Below are positions 45,028 to 54,276 of a stretch of DNA of 64,000 nucleotides, one piece after another (the stretch's first letter is position 1; every line of letters starts with the position of its first letter). The stretch spans positions 2,294,001 to 2,358,000 of the forward strand of contig NZ_CP053482.1 in assembly GCF_016772315.1 (NCBI RefSeq), read 5' to 3'. The notes below the pieces were generated by a model. That model was not told the origin of the DNA. It saw nothing but the letters and a program-made list of their open reading frames with translations, and searched no databases. Position numbers and translations under genes: made by a program. The stretch comes from Thiothrix subterranea. GTDB taxonomy: Bacteria; Pseudomonadota; Gammaproteobacteria; Thiotrichales; Thiotrichaceae.

Positions 45028-48000
45028 TTAACTGCTGTTTTCTAACAAGGTGATTTCTTCCCGCGTCAGTTCAAACAGCGCGTACACCGCTTGATTCAAT
45101 AACGCTTCTTTGCTTGCCAATTCCGCACTTAAGGCTTGCACTTGTTGGGTACGTTCGGTGAGTAAGTCTGCCCAATCGTCGCGTTCTTTGAGTGGAATTT
45201 CAGCTTTGAGACATTTTTTTACTTCGGTACGGAAGTTGGTGAAGTTGAGTTGCCACCACGCTTGCAGTTTTTGATTCAATTTGGCTTCGTGGTCGGGTGT
45301 GCAGAGGTCGGCAGCGATGCGGCGGCACATGCGTTCTTCAATGCGGTAACGTTGTTCGGCTAATTGTTGGCAGCTTTCCGCCAATCGTGCAATTTCTTGG
45401 CGTTGTGCGTCCGTCGCCTCTGGAATCGGCAATGTCTCAATGTACTGAACTCGCACTTCATAGAACCCACCGCGTACCGCCGGACACATGGCAGCGATTA
45501 AATACCAGAAGGGTTTTGAATTGAGTAAACCGAGCAAGTAAAAATCGGGATTGGGAATGAAATAGCTTTTGTCATTGGAATGAAAGCCTTGTTTTTCATA
45601 GGAAAACAAGGCATTCGGTGAGAAATGACCGTAAATAATTTTATCTTTTTGCATCAATGGGGCATAAGCGGCTTGGGCTTGTTGTAGCTCGAACCATGCC
45701 TGTTTGGTAGCACGTTGTTCGAGTTTGTTTTTGAATGGCAGCATGTAGGCTTTGATGGCTGGGTAATTATCAATATCTAGTACATTTTTCGGGATGTAGA
45801 TAAGCCATAAATCACGCGGTTCAATACGCCATTGCTTCAAATCTTTGCCTTCAAGGAAAGGTTTCAGCAATTCGGCAGAACGCGGGTCTTCGGCAATTAA
45901 ACGATCGCGAGTAGCACGATCCACGACAAATGCTTCATTTAATCCGGTTTTGATGCCGTAAAGGGGTGAGCCGTAAACGTCTTTTAGGGTGCGTTTGCCT
46001 GCGGTCAATTTGGTGCGTAAGTCAGCCAGCGCGGTGTCTTCAAATTGCCAGCTTTCACCTGTTAAACGGTGTTGCGGCATGGTTTTGGCGGCATCGCTAA
46101 ATTGCTGGGCTAATTCACTGCCCAACTGTTCACTGACTTTCAGAAAACGTATGTCACTATCGCCCGTGGCTTTTTCCATCACTAAAATGGCGGGATACGT
46201 TGTTACCCCTTCAAAAATCTGGGTATCCCCAAAATCCACAATAGTGTCCAGCCGCGCCTGTGTCCGCAAATGCTGGCGTAGCCGCTCACCACTGCCGGTG
46301 CGGAAAAACGTGCTGGATGAAATGTACCCCAGCTTACCGTTCGGCTTGAGCAATTTTAGCCCCAGCTCGAAGAAGTAAGCGTATAAATCCGCCCGATCAG
46401 AAGCCACAGCGTAATGCTTTTCCAGATAAGGCTTGATCGGCTTGAGCAATTCCATGCGCACATACGGCGGGTTGCCCAGCACCACATCAAAACCACCTTC
46501 GGCAAACACCTGCGGGAATTCAGCCTGCCAGTCAAACGCCTGCCTATCCACCGTCGCGTCCGCTACCACACTGTTACCGCAGCGGATGGCACGGTCTAAA
46601 TTCTCCAGTGGTTTGCCCCATTCTGCCGTTTTTAACCACAATGACAAGCGCGTGATTTCCACCGATTCGGCATTCAAATCAACCCCGTATAAGTTGTGAT
46701 TGAGGATGGTTTTATTCAGGTCGAAGACATCATACGCCCCGGTCAAATCGTGTAAAGTGTCGTTAATGCGCTTGTATTCCGTCACCAAGTAATCGAACGC
46801 CGCCACCAAAAACGCCCCAGAACCACACGCCGGGTCAAGAATACGCAAACTTTTCAAGCGTTCACGCCACGCATACCAAAACGCGCGTTCTGCCATCTGC
46901 GCTTTCCAGCGTACTTCGCCGCTTTTCAACACTTTTTGGTAGCCGGTGGCTAATTGCTGAAATTCGCGTTGTAAATAACTGCCCAGTGTTTGTTCGACGA
47001 TAAAACGGGTAATGTGGTTGGGGGTGTAAACCACGCCGTATTGCTTGCGTTTGCCAGTAGTGGCGCGTGCTTTGCTGGTGTCTTCGTGCAGCACCGCGCC
47101 GCTGGCAAGCTGTTCTTGCAATTGTTCCAGATCAGCGATGGATTGCTCGAAAATATGCCCCAGTACCGTCACGCTGACTTCTGAGGCAAAGTCGTAACGC
47201 GCCAAATCACGAAAACCTTCGCACAGTGCATCACTGAGTTGCACTGCATCCAGCCCCGCATCAGCGGCGAATAAACCACCGTTGTACGCCGGAATTTTTA
47301 ACGCTGCATTACCCTTGTCGATAGCCCTAAACAAGCCGTTAAAATTGTGCCAAACGGGTGAAGGGTTGAACGGATTTTGTTGTTCGTAAGCGCGTTCAAT
47401 GATGCGGTCGGGCAATAAGCCCTTGTCTTCTGCAAACGCAATGAACAGTATCCGGTCAATAATCGTTTGGGCGTATTGCAAGAGTATGTGGGATGCCAGT
47501 TCGGGATAATTCGCTTGCAATTCCGTAATCAGACTCATCCGTAAGCGGCGATAATCGGCATACAGGCTATTGGTAATGTCTTTCTCGACTTTTTCGTTTT
47601 CCAGCAACAGGTTTTCGGTGTAGCCCTCCAATAAATGCGCGGCGCACAATAACGCATGAAACCGGGCGTATTCGGCGGGTTGATGCAAGGTTTCAAGTTG
47701 CCAACTTTCATACGCCTGCATCCCGTAGCCCACCGCGTACAAACGCAGTTCACGGTAATTGCTAACCAATGCCCATTTTGCACCGGGTACTTTCATCGCG
47801 TAACGCCACGCCTGTTGAACCGGCGTTTCGTGGCGTTTCGGCATGACCGCATCAAGATTGGCGGTGTCTAAGCCTTTGAGTTCCAAAGGGGCGATAATGC
47901 GGGTGGTTTTGGCGGTAAATTTCCCTAAACCGACGTCGATGCTATCCCGCTGCACTGGGCATTCATGGTAGGCAGTCCATTCATCGCCTTCAACGGTATA

Positions 48001-48183
48001 CCCCAGCAAGCGCACTAAAATTGTCTGGATGAAAAGGTTATGGGCGGATACTTCCCCCAATTTTCCTAACTTGCCATTGGTTATGTCACGCTGCCATTCG
48101 CGTATGGCCTGCAAATGCTCAGGCGGCACTACAGCGGGAATAGTCAGGTGTTTTTCGAGTAACTTCGGTTGGAACAGGGGCAT
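45028..48183 (-). CDS. Type IIG restriction-modification enzyme (Eco57I-like fusion of nuclease and N6-adenine methyltransferase)
   Basis: A 1051-aa single-chain R-M protein. The N-terminal nuclease domain has an ExK in RIIAPLELKGLDT (E101-x-K103) preceded by acids in QRDSIDVGLG. The methyltransferase domain has SAM motif I ILDPACGSGAFLVAAFDYL (about 448-466) and motif IV LGNPPYVRME (about 569-578), the N6-adenine gamma-class order. After about residue 700 comes the target-recognition region and a helical C-terminus (coiled, EELTRE-like ending). The start at MPLFQPKLLEKHL (48183) fits the family better than the in-frame M six codons earlier. It stands alone, with its own recognition domain, so no separate S or R gene is needed. 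Confidence 0.92.
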   Translation of the reverse strand: MPLFQPKLLEKHLTIPAVVPPEHLQAIREWQRDITNGKLGKLGEVSAHNLFIQTILVRLLGYTVEGDEWTAYHECPVQRDSIDVGLGKFTAKTTRIIAPLELKGLDTANLDAVMPKRHETPVQQAWRYAMKVPGAKWALVSNYRELRLYAVGYGMQAYESWQLETLHQPAEYARFHALLCAAHLLEGYTENLLLENEKVEKDITNSLYADYRRLRMSLITELQANYPELASHILLQYAQTIIDRILFIAFAEDKGLLPDRIIERAYEQQNPFNPSPVWHNFNGLFRAIDKGNAALKIPAYNGGLFAADAGLDAVQLSDALCEGFRDLARYDFASEVSVTVLGHIFEQSIADLEQLQEQLASGAVLHEDTSKARATTGKRKQYGVVYTPNHITRFIVEQTLGSYLQREFQQLATGYQKVLKSGEVRWKAQMAERAFWYAWRERLKSLRILDPACGSGAFLVAAFDYLVTEYKRINDTLHDLTGAYDVFDLNKTILNHNLYGVDLNAESVEITRLSLWLKTAEWGKPLENLDRAIRCGNSVVADATVDRQAFDWQAEFPQVFAEGGFDVVLGNPPYVRMELLKPIKPYLEKHYAVASDRADLYAYFFELGLKLLKPNGKLGYISSSTFFRTGSGERLRQHLRTQARLDTIVDFGDTQIFEGVTTYPAILVMEKATGDSDIRFLKVSEQLGSELAQQFSDAAKTMPQHRLTGESWQFEDTALADLRTKLTAGKRTLKDVYGSPLYGIKTGLNEAFVVDRATRDRLIAEDPRSAELLKPFLEGKDLKQWRIEPRDLWLIYIPKNVLDIDNYPAIKAYMLPFKNKLEQRATKQAWFELQQAQAAYAPLMQKDKIIYGHFSPNALFSYEKQGFHSNDKSYFIPNPDFYLLGLLNSKPFWYLIAAMCPAVRGGFYEVRVQYIETLPIPEATDAQRQEIARLAESCQQLAEQRYRIEERMCRRIAADLCTPDHEAKLNQKLQAWWQLNFTNFRTEVKKCLKAEIPLKERDDWADLLTERTQQVQALSAELASKEALLNQAVYALFELTREEITLLENSS

Positions 48184-48350
48184 GACAAACCATGACAGCA
48201 ATTAATGTGGCGATATTTTGAACTTTATACGGCACTGAATCAATCGAATTTATTTGTTGTGATGGTTTTAGATAAGCACTTTAATGGTAACTCAGTGCTG
48301 ACTTGATTAATTCTTAATTGAATTTTTCTGAGGTAAGTCTTTGAAAATAT

Positions 48351-48426
48351 TGGCGCACCCGGCTGGAATCGAACCAGCGACCCTCGGCTTCGGAGGCCGA
48401 TACTCTATCCCCTGAGCTACGGGTGC
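48351..48426 (-). tRNA. tRNA-Arg (anticodon CCG), CCA encoded
   Basis: Read on the minus strand: acceptor GCACCCG/CGGGTGC, D-arm with GTAGCTCAGGGGATAGAG, anticodon stem TCGGC/GCCGA around loop CTCCGAA (anticodon CCG), T-arm GCTGGTTCGATTCCAGC, discriminator G and encoded CCA. All arms pair, 76 nt in total. The intergenic region 48184-48651 contains no other gene apart from regulatory sequence before the cytochrome gene. Confidence 0.97.
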
Positions 48427-48503
48427 GTTGTAGAGAGTGCATCATACCCAAGGAGCGCCGTCACGTCTATCATCGGTTAGTGCGGAAACTTGCATTGTTT
48501 AGT

Positions 48504-48517
48504 ATGATTCAGGTCAA
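48504..48517. promoter_or_regulatory. Possible FNR/ANR-type site upstream of the cytochrome c gene
   Basis: ATGATTCAGGTCAA agrees with TTGATnnnnATCAA at 8 of 10 defined positions and lies about 140 nt before the start codon. An AATATT hexamer (48541-48546) about 30 nt downstream could be the -10 of a class II FNR-dependent promoter. TATAAT is also present at 48559-48564. Confidence 0.3.
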
Positions 48518-48651
48518 GTTTTCGTTGCCGACACATAGCGAATATTAGGGATTTTGAATATAATCCGTCGGTTTATGATTTTCTGATGCTTTTAGCTTTT
48601 AAGATTCACAGATTGTTAGGCGCTTAACGCCCAGTCTACAGGAGGATACAC

Positions 48652-49542
48652 GTGGCTCACTCTACACCTAAAGACCCTATGGCTACACCAATGCTGATTG
48701 GTGGTCTCGTTTTGATCGGCACAACAGTGGCCGTATTGGTTTCCAACTTGTTCACTACTATTGATAAAAATTCCATCAAAGGTGAAATCGACACCACTGC
48801 ACAAGTAGCGGTGGCGGATGCCAATCTTGCACCCATTGGTAAAGTTAACGCCGTGGATAAGTCTATCGTCAAGGTAGCACGTTCTGGCGAAGCGGTTTAC
48901 ACGGCTGTTTGTACCTCATGTCACGCGGCTGGTGTGCTCGGCGCTCCCAAGATTGATGACAAAGCCGCATGGGATCCACGGGTAGCACAAGGCTTGGATG
49001 GTTTGATGAAAAACGCCGTCAACGGCATCAATAATATGCCTGCGCGTGGTGGCGATCCGTCCATTACCGATGAAGAGCTGACCAATGCCATTATTTATAT
49101 GACAGACAAAGCCGGGCATGATTTGTCTGCACAAGCCAAGCCAGCAGCAGGTGCAGCACCCGCCGCCGCCGTTGCTGCTGCGCCTGCTGCTGAAGCTGCC
49201 CCGGTTCAAGCCGCCGCACCTGCTGCTGAAGCTGCCCCGGTTCAAGCCGCCGCGCCTGCTGCTGAAGCTGCCCCGGTTCAAGCCGCCGCACCGGTTGCTG
49301 CTATCGACGGTGAAAAAGTCTACAAAGGCATTTGCTTCTCTTGCCACGATGTCGGCGTTGCCGGTTCACCTAAATTTGGTGACAAGGCTGCATGGGCACC
49401 ACGCATTGCTACTGGCGCTGAAGCCTTGTATGCCTCCTCACTCAACGGTAAGGGTGCGATGCCTGCTAAAGGCGGCAACCCAGCACTGTCAGATGCTGAA
49501 GTCAAAGCAGCCGTGGATTACATGGTCGCTAACGGCAAGTAA
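48652..49542 (+). CDS. Membrane-anchored dihaem cytochrome c (c5-like domains)
   Basis: A 296-aa electron-transfer protein with an N-terminal membrane anchor (about residues 13-35) and two class I haem-c domains in the periplasm. Domain 1 has CTSCH at 87-91 with likely axial Met129 (NNMPARGG); domain 2 has CFSCH at 228-232 with Met270 (AMPAKGG). Both share the cytochrome c5 style (VLGAPKIDDKAAWDPR, VAGSPKFGDKAAWAPR), so they arose by duplication. An Ala/Pro-rich linker (163-215) with three AAPAAEAAPVQ repeats joins them. GTG start after AGGAGGA. A terminator follows. A role in respiratory electron transfer is likely; partner oxidase not in view. Confidence 0.93.
   Translation: MAHSTPKDPMATPMLIGGLVLIGTTVAVLVSNLFTTIDKNSIKGEIDTTAQVAVADANLAPIGKVNAVDKSIVKVARSGEAVYTAVCTSCHAAGVLGAPKIDDKAAWDPRVAQGLDGLMKNAVNGINNMPARGGDPSITDEELTNAIIYMTDKAGHDLSAQAKPAAGAAPAAAVAAAPAAEAAPVQAAAPAAEAAPVQAAAPAAEAAPVQAAAPVAAIDGEKVYKGICFSCHDVGVAGSPKFGDKAAWAPRIATGAEALYASSLNGKGAMPAKGGNPALSDAEVKAAVDYMVANGK
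49183..49290 (+). repeat. Three tandem 36-nt repeats encoding the cytochrome linker
   Basis: A 36-nt unit beginning CCTGCTGCTGAAGCTGCCCC occurs three times almost unchanged (starts at 49183, 49219 and 49255). Each codes for 12 residues, seen as AAEAAPVQAAAP. Repeat-number changes would keep the frame and alter linker length between the two haem domains. Confidence 0.9.
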
Positions 49543-49569
49543 TGGCGTGCAGCCAATCGGCACACTATC

Positions 49570-49600
49570 GAAAGGCGCTACAAAGCGCCTTTCTTTTTTG
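49570..49600 (+). terminator. Rho-independent terminator after the cytochrome c gene
   Basis: AAAGGCGC-TACAAA-GCGCCTTT followed by CTTTTTTG: an 8-bp stem with a T-run. It begins 28 nt after the stop codon. Confidence 0.92.
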
Positions 49601-49631
49601 CAACGCACGCAATAGCGGGTAGTATGCCCGC

Positions 49632-51416
49632 ATGAAAACACCTAGCACTTTACACACCTATTCTTGGCAAGAACTGTTTCAGCGGATGCTCACGCACCGC
49701 AAAGAACTGGTGATTGCCAACCTCGTGGCGATTTTCGCGGTACTCATTAGCGTACCGATTCCGCTATTGATTCCGCTGCTGGTTGATGAGGTATTGCTCG
49801 ATAAACCCGGCTGGTTAGTCGCGTGGATGAACGGTTTATTCCCCACCGAATGGCACGGCGCAGTGCTGTACATCACGTTCATTAGCGTGTTAACCGTGCT
49901 CATGCGTTTAATCGCGCTGGCAGCAGGCGTCTGGCAAAACCGCGAATTTACCCTGATCAGCAAGGAACTCACCTACAGCATCCGCCGCCGGTTGCTCGGG
50001 CATATTCAAACAGTGGAAATGACCGAATACGAAACCCTCGGCAGCGGCACAGTCAGCTCGCGGTTGGTGGTGGATGTGGAAACCATCGACAATTTCCTCG
50101 GCATCAGTATCAGCAAGTCGATTGTTGCGGTTCTCACCCTGATCGGGGTAACAGCAGTGTTGCTGTGGTTGCATTGGCAATTGGCGTTGTTCATTTTGCT
50201 GCTGAATCCGCTGGTCATCTTGCTGACCACCAAGCTGGGTTCTTATGTCAAAGACTTGAAAAAGCAAGAAAACAGCGCGTTTGAATTATTCCAGCAAGCC
50301 TTGACCGAAACCCTCGATACCATCCAACAAATCCGTGCCAGTAACCGCGCCAGCAGTTTTTTCGGGCGTGTCACCGAACACGCGCAACAGGTGAAACAAC
50401 ACGCGGGGCAATTTGCCTGGCGCAGCGATGCCGCCAGCCGCTTGTCTTTTACGGTATTCATTGCGGGGTTTGACCTGTTTCGTGCGGTCAGCATGTTAAT
50501 GGTGGTGTTTTCCGATCTTAGCATTGGCGAAATGTTCGCGGTGTTCAGCTACCTGTGGTTCATGATGGGGCCGGTGCAAGAAGTGTTGGCGATTCAATAC
50601 GGCTGGTACGGCGCAAAAGCCGCGTTACAGCGCATTAATACCTTGCTGGAAATGCAACCCGAACCCGCTTACCCGCACACGCACAACCCGTTTGCAGGCA
50701 AAACCACGGTCAGCGTGCGAGCGGAACACATCACCTTTGCTTACGGTGACAAGCCGCCGGTCTTGCGTGATGTGAATCTGACGATTCAGGCGGGGCAGAA
50801 AATTGCGCTGGTGGGCGCAAGCGGCGGTGGCAAATCGACCTTCGTGCAAGTGTTATTAGGCTTGTATCAGCCGCAGCAGGGGCAATTGTATTTTGACGGT
50901 GTACCCGTCACGGAAATCGGTTTGGATGTGGTGCGCGAACACGTTGCTACAGTATTGCAACAACCCGCGCTCTTCAATGACACGGTACGCGCCAACCTGA
51001 CCTTGGGGCGGCAAGCGTCGGATGATCAATTGTGGGAAGCCTTACGCATTGCGCAATTGGATGACACCATTCGTGAACAGGCGCAAGGTTTGGAAACGAT
51101 TGTAGGGCGGCAAGGCATCCGTTTATCCGGTGGGCAACGCCAGCGGCTGGCGATTGCGCGGATGATTTTATCCAACCCCAGCGTGGTGATTTTGGATGAA
51201 GCGACTTCGGCGCTGGATACGGCAACGGAGCAAAAACTCCACGCCGCGATGAGCGAATTCCTGCAAGGGCGCACCACCCTGATCGTGGCACACCGCTTGA
51301 GTGCGGTGCGCCAAGCCGATCACATTTTCGTGTTTGAAGACGGCGGCATCAGCGAACAGGGGAGTCATCAGGAGTTGCTGGAACAGGGTGGTCTGTACCG
51401 AAAACTGTACGGTTAG
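49632..51416 (+). CDS. ABC exporter half-transporter (membrane domain fused to ATPase)
   Basis: A 594-aa type IV ABC exporter half-molecule: about six membrane helices in residues 25-330, then a nucleotide-binding domain. Walker A GASGGGKST is at 395-403, the signature LSGGQRQRLAIARMIL begins at about 498, Walker B VVILDEATSALD at about 518, and the switch His in IVAHRLSAV. It should dimerise and export a lipid, peptide or drug; the substrate is not predictable. It follows the cytochrome terminator and its 3' end overlaps the convergent creD by 68 nt. Confidence 0.93.
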   Translation: MKTPSTLHTYSWQELFQRMLTHRKELVIANLVAIFAVLISVPIPLLIPLLVDEVLLDKPGWLVAWMNGLFPTEWHGAVLYITFISVLTVLMRLIALAAGVWQNREFTLISKELTYSIRRRLLGHIQTVEMTEYETLGSGTVSSRLVVDVETIDNFLGISISKSIVAVLTLIGVTAVLLWLHWQLALFILLLNPLVILLTTKLGSYVKDLKKQENSAFELFQQALTETLDTIQQIRASNRASSFFGRVTEHAQQVKQHAGQFAWRSDAASRLSFTVFIAGFDLFRAVSMLMVVFSDLSIGEMFAVFSYLWFMMGPVQEVLAIQYGWYGAKAALQRINTLLEMQPEPAYPHTHNPFAGKTTVSVRAEHITFAYGDKPPVLRDVNLTIQAGQKIALVGASGGGKSTFVQVLLGLYQPQQGQLYFDGVPVTEIGLDVVREHVATVLQQPALFNDTVRANLTLGRQASDDQLWEALRIAQLDDTIREQAQGLETIVGRQGIRLSGGQRQRLAIARMILSNPSVVILDEATSALDTATEQKLHAAMSEFLQGRTTLIVAHRLSAVRQADHIFVFEDGGISEQGSHQELLEQGGLYRKLYG

Positions 51417-52770
51417 GCGAATTCCCTGCTGTCAGCGCGTACCAGTCGAAGTGGCGGGTGGCTAACATCAGCAGCGCGAGTACCGCAAAAATCAGCACAC
51501 TACCCATCAGCAAGGCGTTTTCCTCTGCCTGCAAAATCAGGTAGAGCAGGGCATACAAACCCGCCAGTCCCGCGCCCAGCAGCAATCCCAGTTTGTGGCT
51601 GTGTAAAATTGCCCCAAAATACAGGGTGAGCAAGCCGGTGCTGGCGAATGCCGCCGCTGTGTACGCTCGCAGGAAATCGACGTGTTCTGACAATGAAATC
51701 AGCAACAGGTAGAACACCAGCAGCGCAAATCCCACCAAGGTGTATTGCACTGGATGCACCCGCAGTTTTTTCAGCAGTTCAAACAAAATCAGCACCACAA
51801 AGGTGAGAATAATGAACAGGGCGGCGTATTTAATGCTGCGTTCGGATTGCTGATACACATCCACCGGCTGGATTAGCTCGAAACCGACCGCCCGCTCCAG
51901 CAAGCCACTGCATTCACCGGCACGGCATTGCTCTAACGCCCCGCTGACGTTGTAGGAAAATGACGACGCTTTCCACAAGGCATTGAAACCATTGGCATGG
52001 ATGTCACGGGTTTCGGGCAGTAATTCACCGCTGAAGCTGGGGTGTGGCCAGTTGGCAGCGAGTTTTACCGCGCTGTTTTCGGCGAGCAGGGCGAAATTCA
52101 TGGAGCGCATTCCGCGCAATTCCAGCTCAAATTGAAACGGGATACGGCTGGCTTGGTTGAGGTCGAATGCGGGCAATTTGGCGTGCATCCCCGCGCTGGC
52201 ACTGCCGGGCAGGTTATTGCCGGGTTTGAAATTGACGGTTGCGCCGTTCCATTGCAGGCTGGGTGGGGCAGCAATGCCGCGTTGGTCGCGTACCATGACG
52301 GCGAGTTGTGGATTTTCCCAGCGGATTTGTTTGCCCTTGGTGTCAGCGATTAAATCGAGCAAGGGTTGGGTGTTGAATGTGCCGCTGACTTGCAAGCCGC
52401 TGCTGTAAACCGGCACGTCGTAAATGCCTCGGTAACGCAGTAAACTGTCTAAGGTGCTGGTGATGTCAAGTTGGTTGGGAATCAGGTGCAGCGCGTCTTG
52501 GTCGGTGACTTCGCGCAGGATTTCGCGTTCTTTGCCATCTTTGTCTTTGACCAGTTCTTTGACATTGTAAGTGAGTTGATAGGGGATGGTGAGCAAGGGG
52601 CCAGCAAGGGTTTGCATCCCCGGCCAACTTTGTTCGATGCTGCTGTAAGCTTGATGTCGCCAACTGACACGTTCGCCGACCAGCCCCAACATAAAGGCTT
52701 GCGGGATCAGCAAAAACAAAATCAGGCAGGCAATAATGACCAGTTTGAGGTAATAACGCTGGTTCGACAC
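51349..52770 (-). CDS. creD: Inner membrane protein CreD
   Basis: A 473-aa protein of the CreD family. It has an N-terminal helix (LVIIACLILFLLIPQAFMLG), a large periplasmic domain beginning with the family hallmark GERVSWRHQAYSSIEQSWPG and GPLLTIPYQLTYN, and later VGFELIQPVDVYQQSERSIK before a cluster of C-terminal helices (YAALFIILTFVVLILFELL and following). CreD is linked with envelope integrity and beta-lactam or colicin tolerance in enterobacteria. No creBC two-component genes are adjacent. Its end overlaps the convergent ABC exporter gene by 68 nt. The short gap 52771-52912 holds nothing recognisable. Confidence 0.92.
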   Translation of the reverse strand: MSNQRYYLKLVIIACLILFLLIPQAFMLGLVGERVSWRHQAYSSIEQSWPGMQTLAGPLLTIPYQLTYNVKELVKDKDGKEREILREVTDQDALHLIPNQLDITSTLDSLLRYRGIYDVPVYSSGLQVSGTFNTQPLLDLIADTKGKQIRWENPQLAVMVRDQRGIAAPPSLQWNGATVNFKPGNNLPGSASAGMHAKLPAFDLNQASRIPFQFELELRGMRSMNFALLAENSAVKLAANWPHPSFSGELLPETRDIHANGFNALWKASSFSYNVSGALEQCRAGECSGLLERAVGFELIQPVDVYQQSERSIKYAALFIILTFVVLILFELLKKLRVHPVQYTLVGFALLVFYLLLISLSEHVDFLRAYTAAAFASTGLLTLYFGAILHSHKLGLLLGAGLAGLYALLYLILQAEENALLMGSVLIFAVLALLMLATRHFDWYALTAGNSPNRTVFGTDHPVPATPDDSPVR

Positions 52771-52912
52771 GGGATGCTCCTTGAACTAGTGATGGGATTG
52801 AGCATCATCATAAATAAGAATAATGGAGGTTTGATGCGGGCGGTGTGGAAAAAGGGTGTAGGCAGGTGCAGGTTTGGTGCAGCGTTTTTGCAGGCAAACG
52901 GCAGAATGCCGG

Positions 52913-54217
52913 TTAATTGGATGCTTCCTCCCCCATAACCCACACCTTACTCACCACCCGATCATCCCCCAACATCATCAGCACAAACAGCAATTCCGCA
53001 ATACCCTGACAATGCCGCAAACGCCGTTCCAACAACGGTGTCGCTTTGGGGTTCAGCAATACAAAATCCGCCTCTTTACCGGGGGCGAAATTGCCGATCT
53101 TGTCATCCAGATACAGCGCCTTTGCTCCACCCAGTGTTGCCAGATACAGCATCTGGAACGCTGACAGTTTGTTGCCGCGCAACTGGGTCACTTTATAGGC
53201 TTCGTTCGCGGTTTGCAGCAAGCTAAAACTGCTACCGCCGCCCACATCCGTACCCATGCCGACCCGGATTCCATGCGCCTTGGTATCCATCACATCAAAC
53301 AGCCCGCTGCCGATAAACAGGTTGGACGTGGGGCAAAACGCCACCGCCGCGCCGGTTTCTGCCATGCACTGCTTATCCGCCTCATCCAGATAAATGCAAT
53401 GCGCCATCACGGAACGCGGTTTCAGCAAACCATGCTGGTGATACACATCCAGATAGCTGCGGCTGTCGGGAAACAGTTCCTGCACCCATGCCACTTCCGC
53501 TTTATTTTCAGCAACGTGGGTATGCAGGTAAACATCAGGAAATTCCTGCAACAATTGCCCTGCTTTGCTGAGTTGCTCCGGTGTCGACGTAGGGGCAAAA
53601 CGCGGCGTCACAGCGTAAGACAAACGCCCGCGCCCGTGCCACTTTTCAATCAATGCCTTGCTGTCCTGATACGCACTTTCCGGGGTATCTTGCAGATAAT
53701 CCGGGCAATTGCGATCCATCATCACCTTTCCGGCAATCATGCGTAGGTTGCGGGTTTCGGCAGCGGCAAAAAAAGCCTCCGCCGATTCGGGGTGTACCGT
53801 ACCGAATACGCACGCCGTCGTCGTACCGTTACGCAGTAATTCCCCCAGAAAGAAATCCGCGACTTCACGGGCATGGAGTGGGTCTGAAAACTGGCGTTCG
53901 GTGGGAAAGGTATAAGTTTCCAGCCATTCCAACAATTGTTCGCCATAAGACGCAATCATGTCGGTTTGCGGATAATGGATATGGGTGTCGATCATGCCGG
54001 GAATGATCAAATGATCAGGGAACTCCAGCAATTCGCAGCCTTCCGGCAAGTGTGGCAGTAACGCGCTGGCAGCCCCTACCGCACTTACATGACCGTTTTC
54101 CACCAACAGAATGCCGTCTTCAAAGTATTCAACCGCCGGAGGTGTAGGGTGCAAGTCATACCCCGGATCGTCCAGCAGATGAACAATGGCAGCCCGAAAC
54201 GCTTTTATTTGAGTCAT
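52913..54217 (-). CDS. guaD: Guanine deaminase GuaD
   Basis: GuaD deaminates guanine to xanthine. The 434-aa amidohydrolase shows the metal motif IPGMIDTHIHYPQTDMI (H79, H81), the family-typical SYGEQLLEWLETYTFPTERQF, RHTH-type VYLHTHVAENKAEVAWVQEL, SVMAHCIYLDEAD, and FCPTSNLFIGSGLFD with GMGTDVGGGSSFS near the C-terminus. It is the last gene of the purine block, feeding xanthine to the XDH encoded upstream. A hairpin repeat (54235-54271) separates it from the binding-protein gene. Confidence 0.95.
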   Translation of the reverse strand: MTQIKAFRAAIVHLLDDPGYDLHPTPPAVEYFEDGILLVENGHVSAVGAASALLPHLPEGCELLEFPDHLIIPGMIDTHIHYPQTDMIASYGEQLLEWLETYTFPTERQFSDPLHAREVADFFLGELLRNGTTTACVFGTVHPESAEAFFAAAETRNLRMIAGKVMMDRNCPDYLQDTPESAYQDSKALIEKWHGRGRLSYAVTPRFAPTSTPEQLSKAGQLLQEFPDVYLHTHVAENKAEVAWVQELFPDSRSYLDVYHQHGLLKPRSVMAHCIYLDEADKQCMAETGAAVAFCPTSNLFIGSGLFDVMDTKAHGIRVGMGTDVGGGSSFSLLQTANEAYKVTQLRGNKLSAFQMLYLATLGGAKALYLDDKIGNFAPGKEADFVLLNPKATPLLERRLRHCQGIAELLFVLMMLGDDRVVSKVWVMGEEASN

Positions 54218-54234
54218 GGTGGTTTCTCGCTTAT

Positions 54235-54271
54235 CCCCTCTCCCCTTGAGGGAGAGGGTTAGGGTGAGGGG
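54235..54271. repeat. CCCTCTCC/GGGAGAGGG hairpin repeat, copy 2
   Basis: CCCCTCTCCCCTTGAGGGAG with a GGTTAGGGTGAGGGG tail, nearly identical to 9864-9905. It lies between the ABC binding-protein gene and guaD and could lower expression of guaD relative to upstream genes. Confidence 0.8.
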
Positions 54272-54276
54272 TCTTC

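Noticed and set aside
49183-49290. CRISPR-like array
   Set aside because: The 36-nt repeats are directly adjacent without spacers and encode an Ala/Pro linker in a cytochrome.
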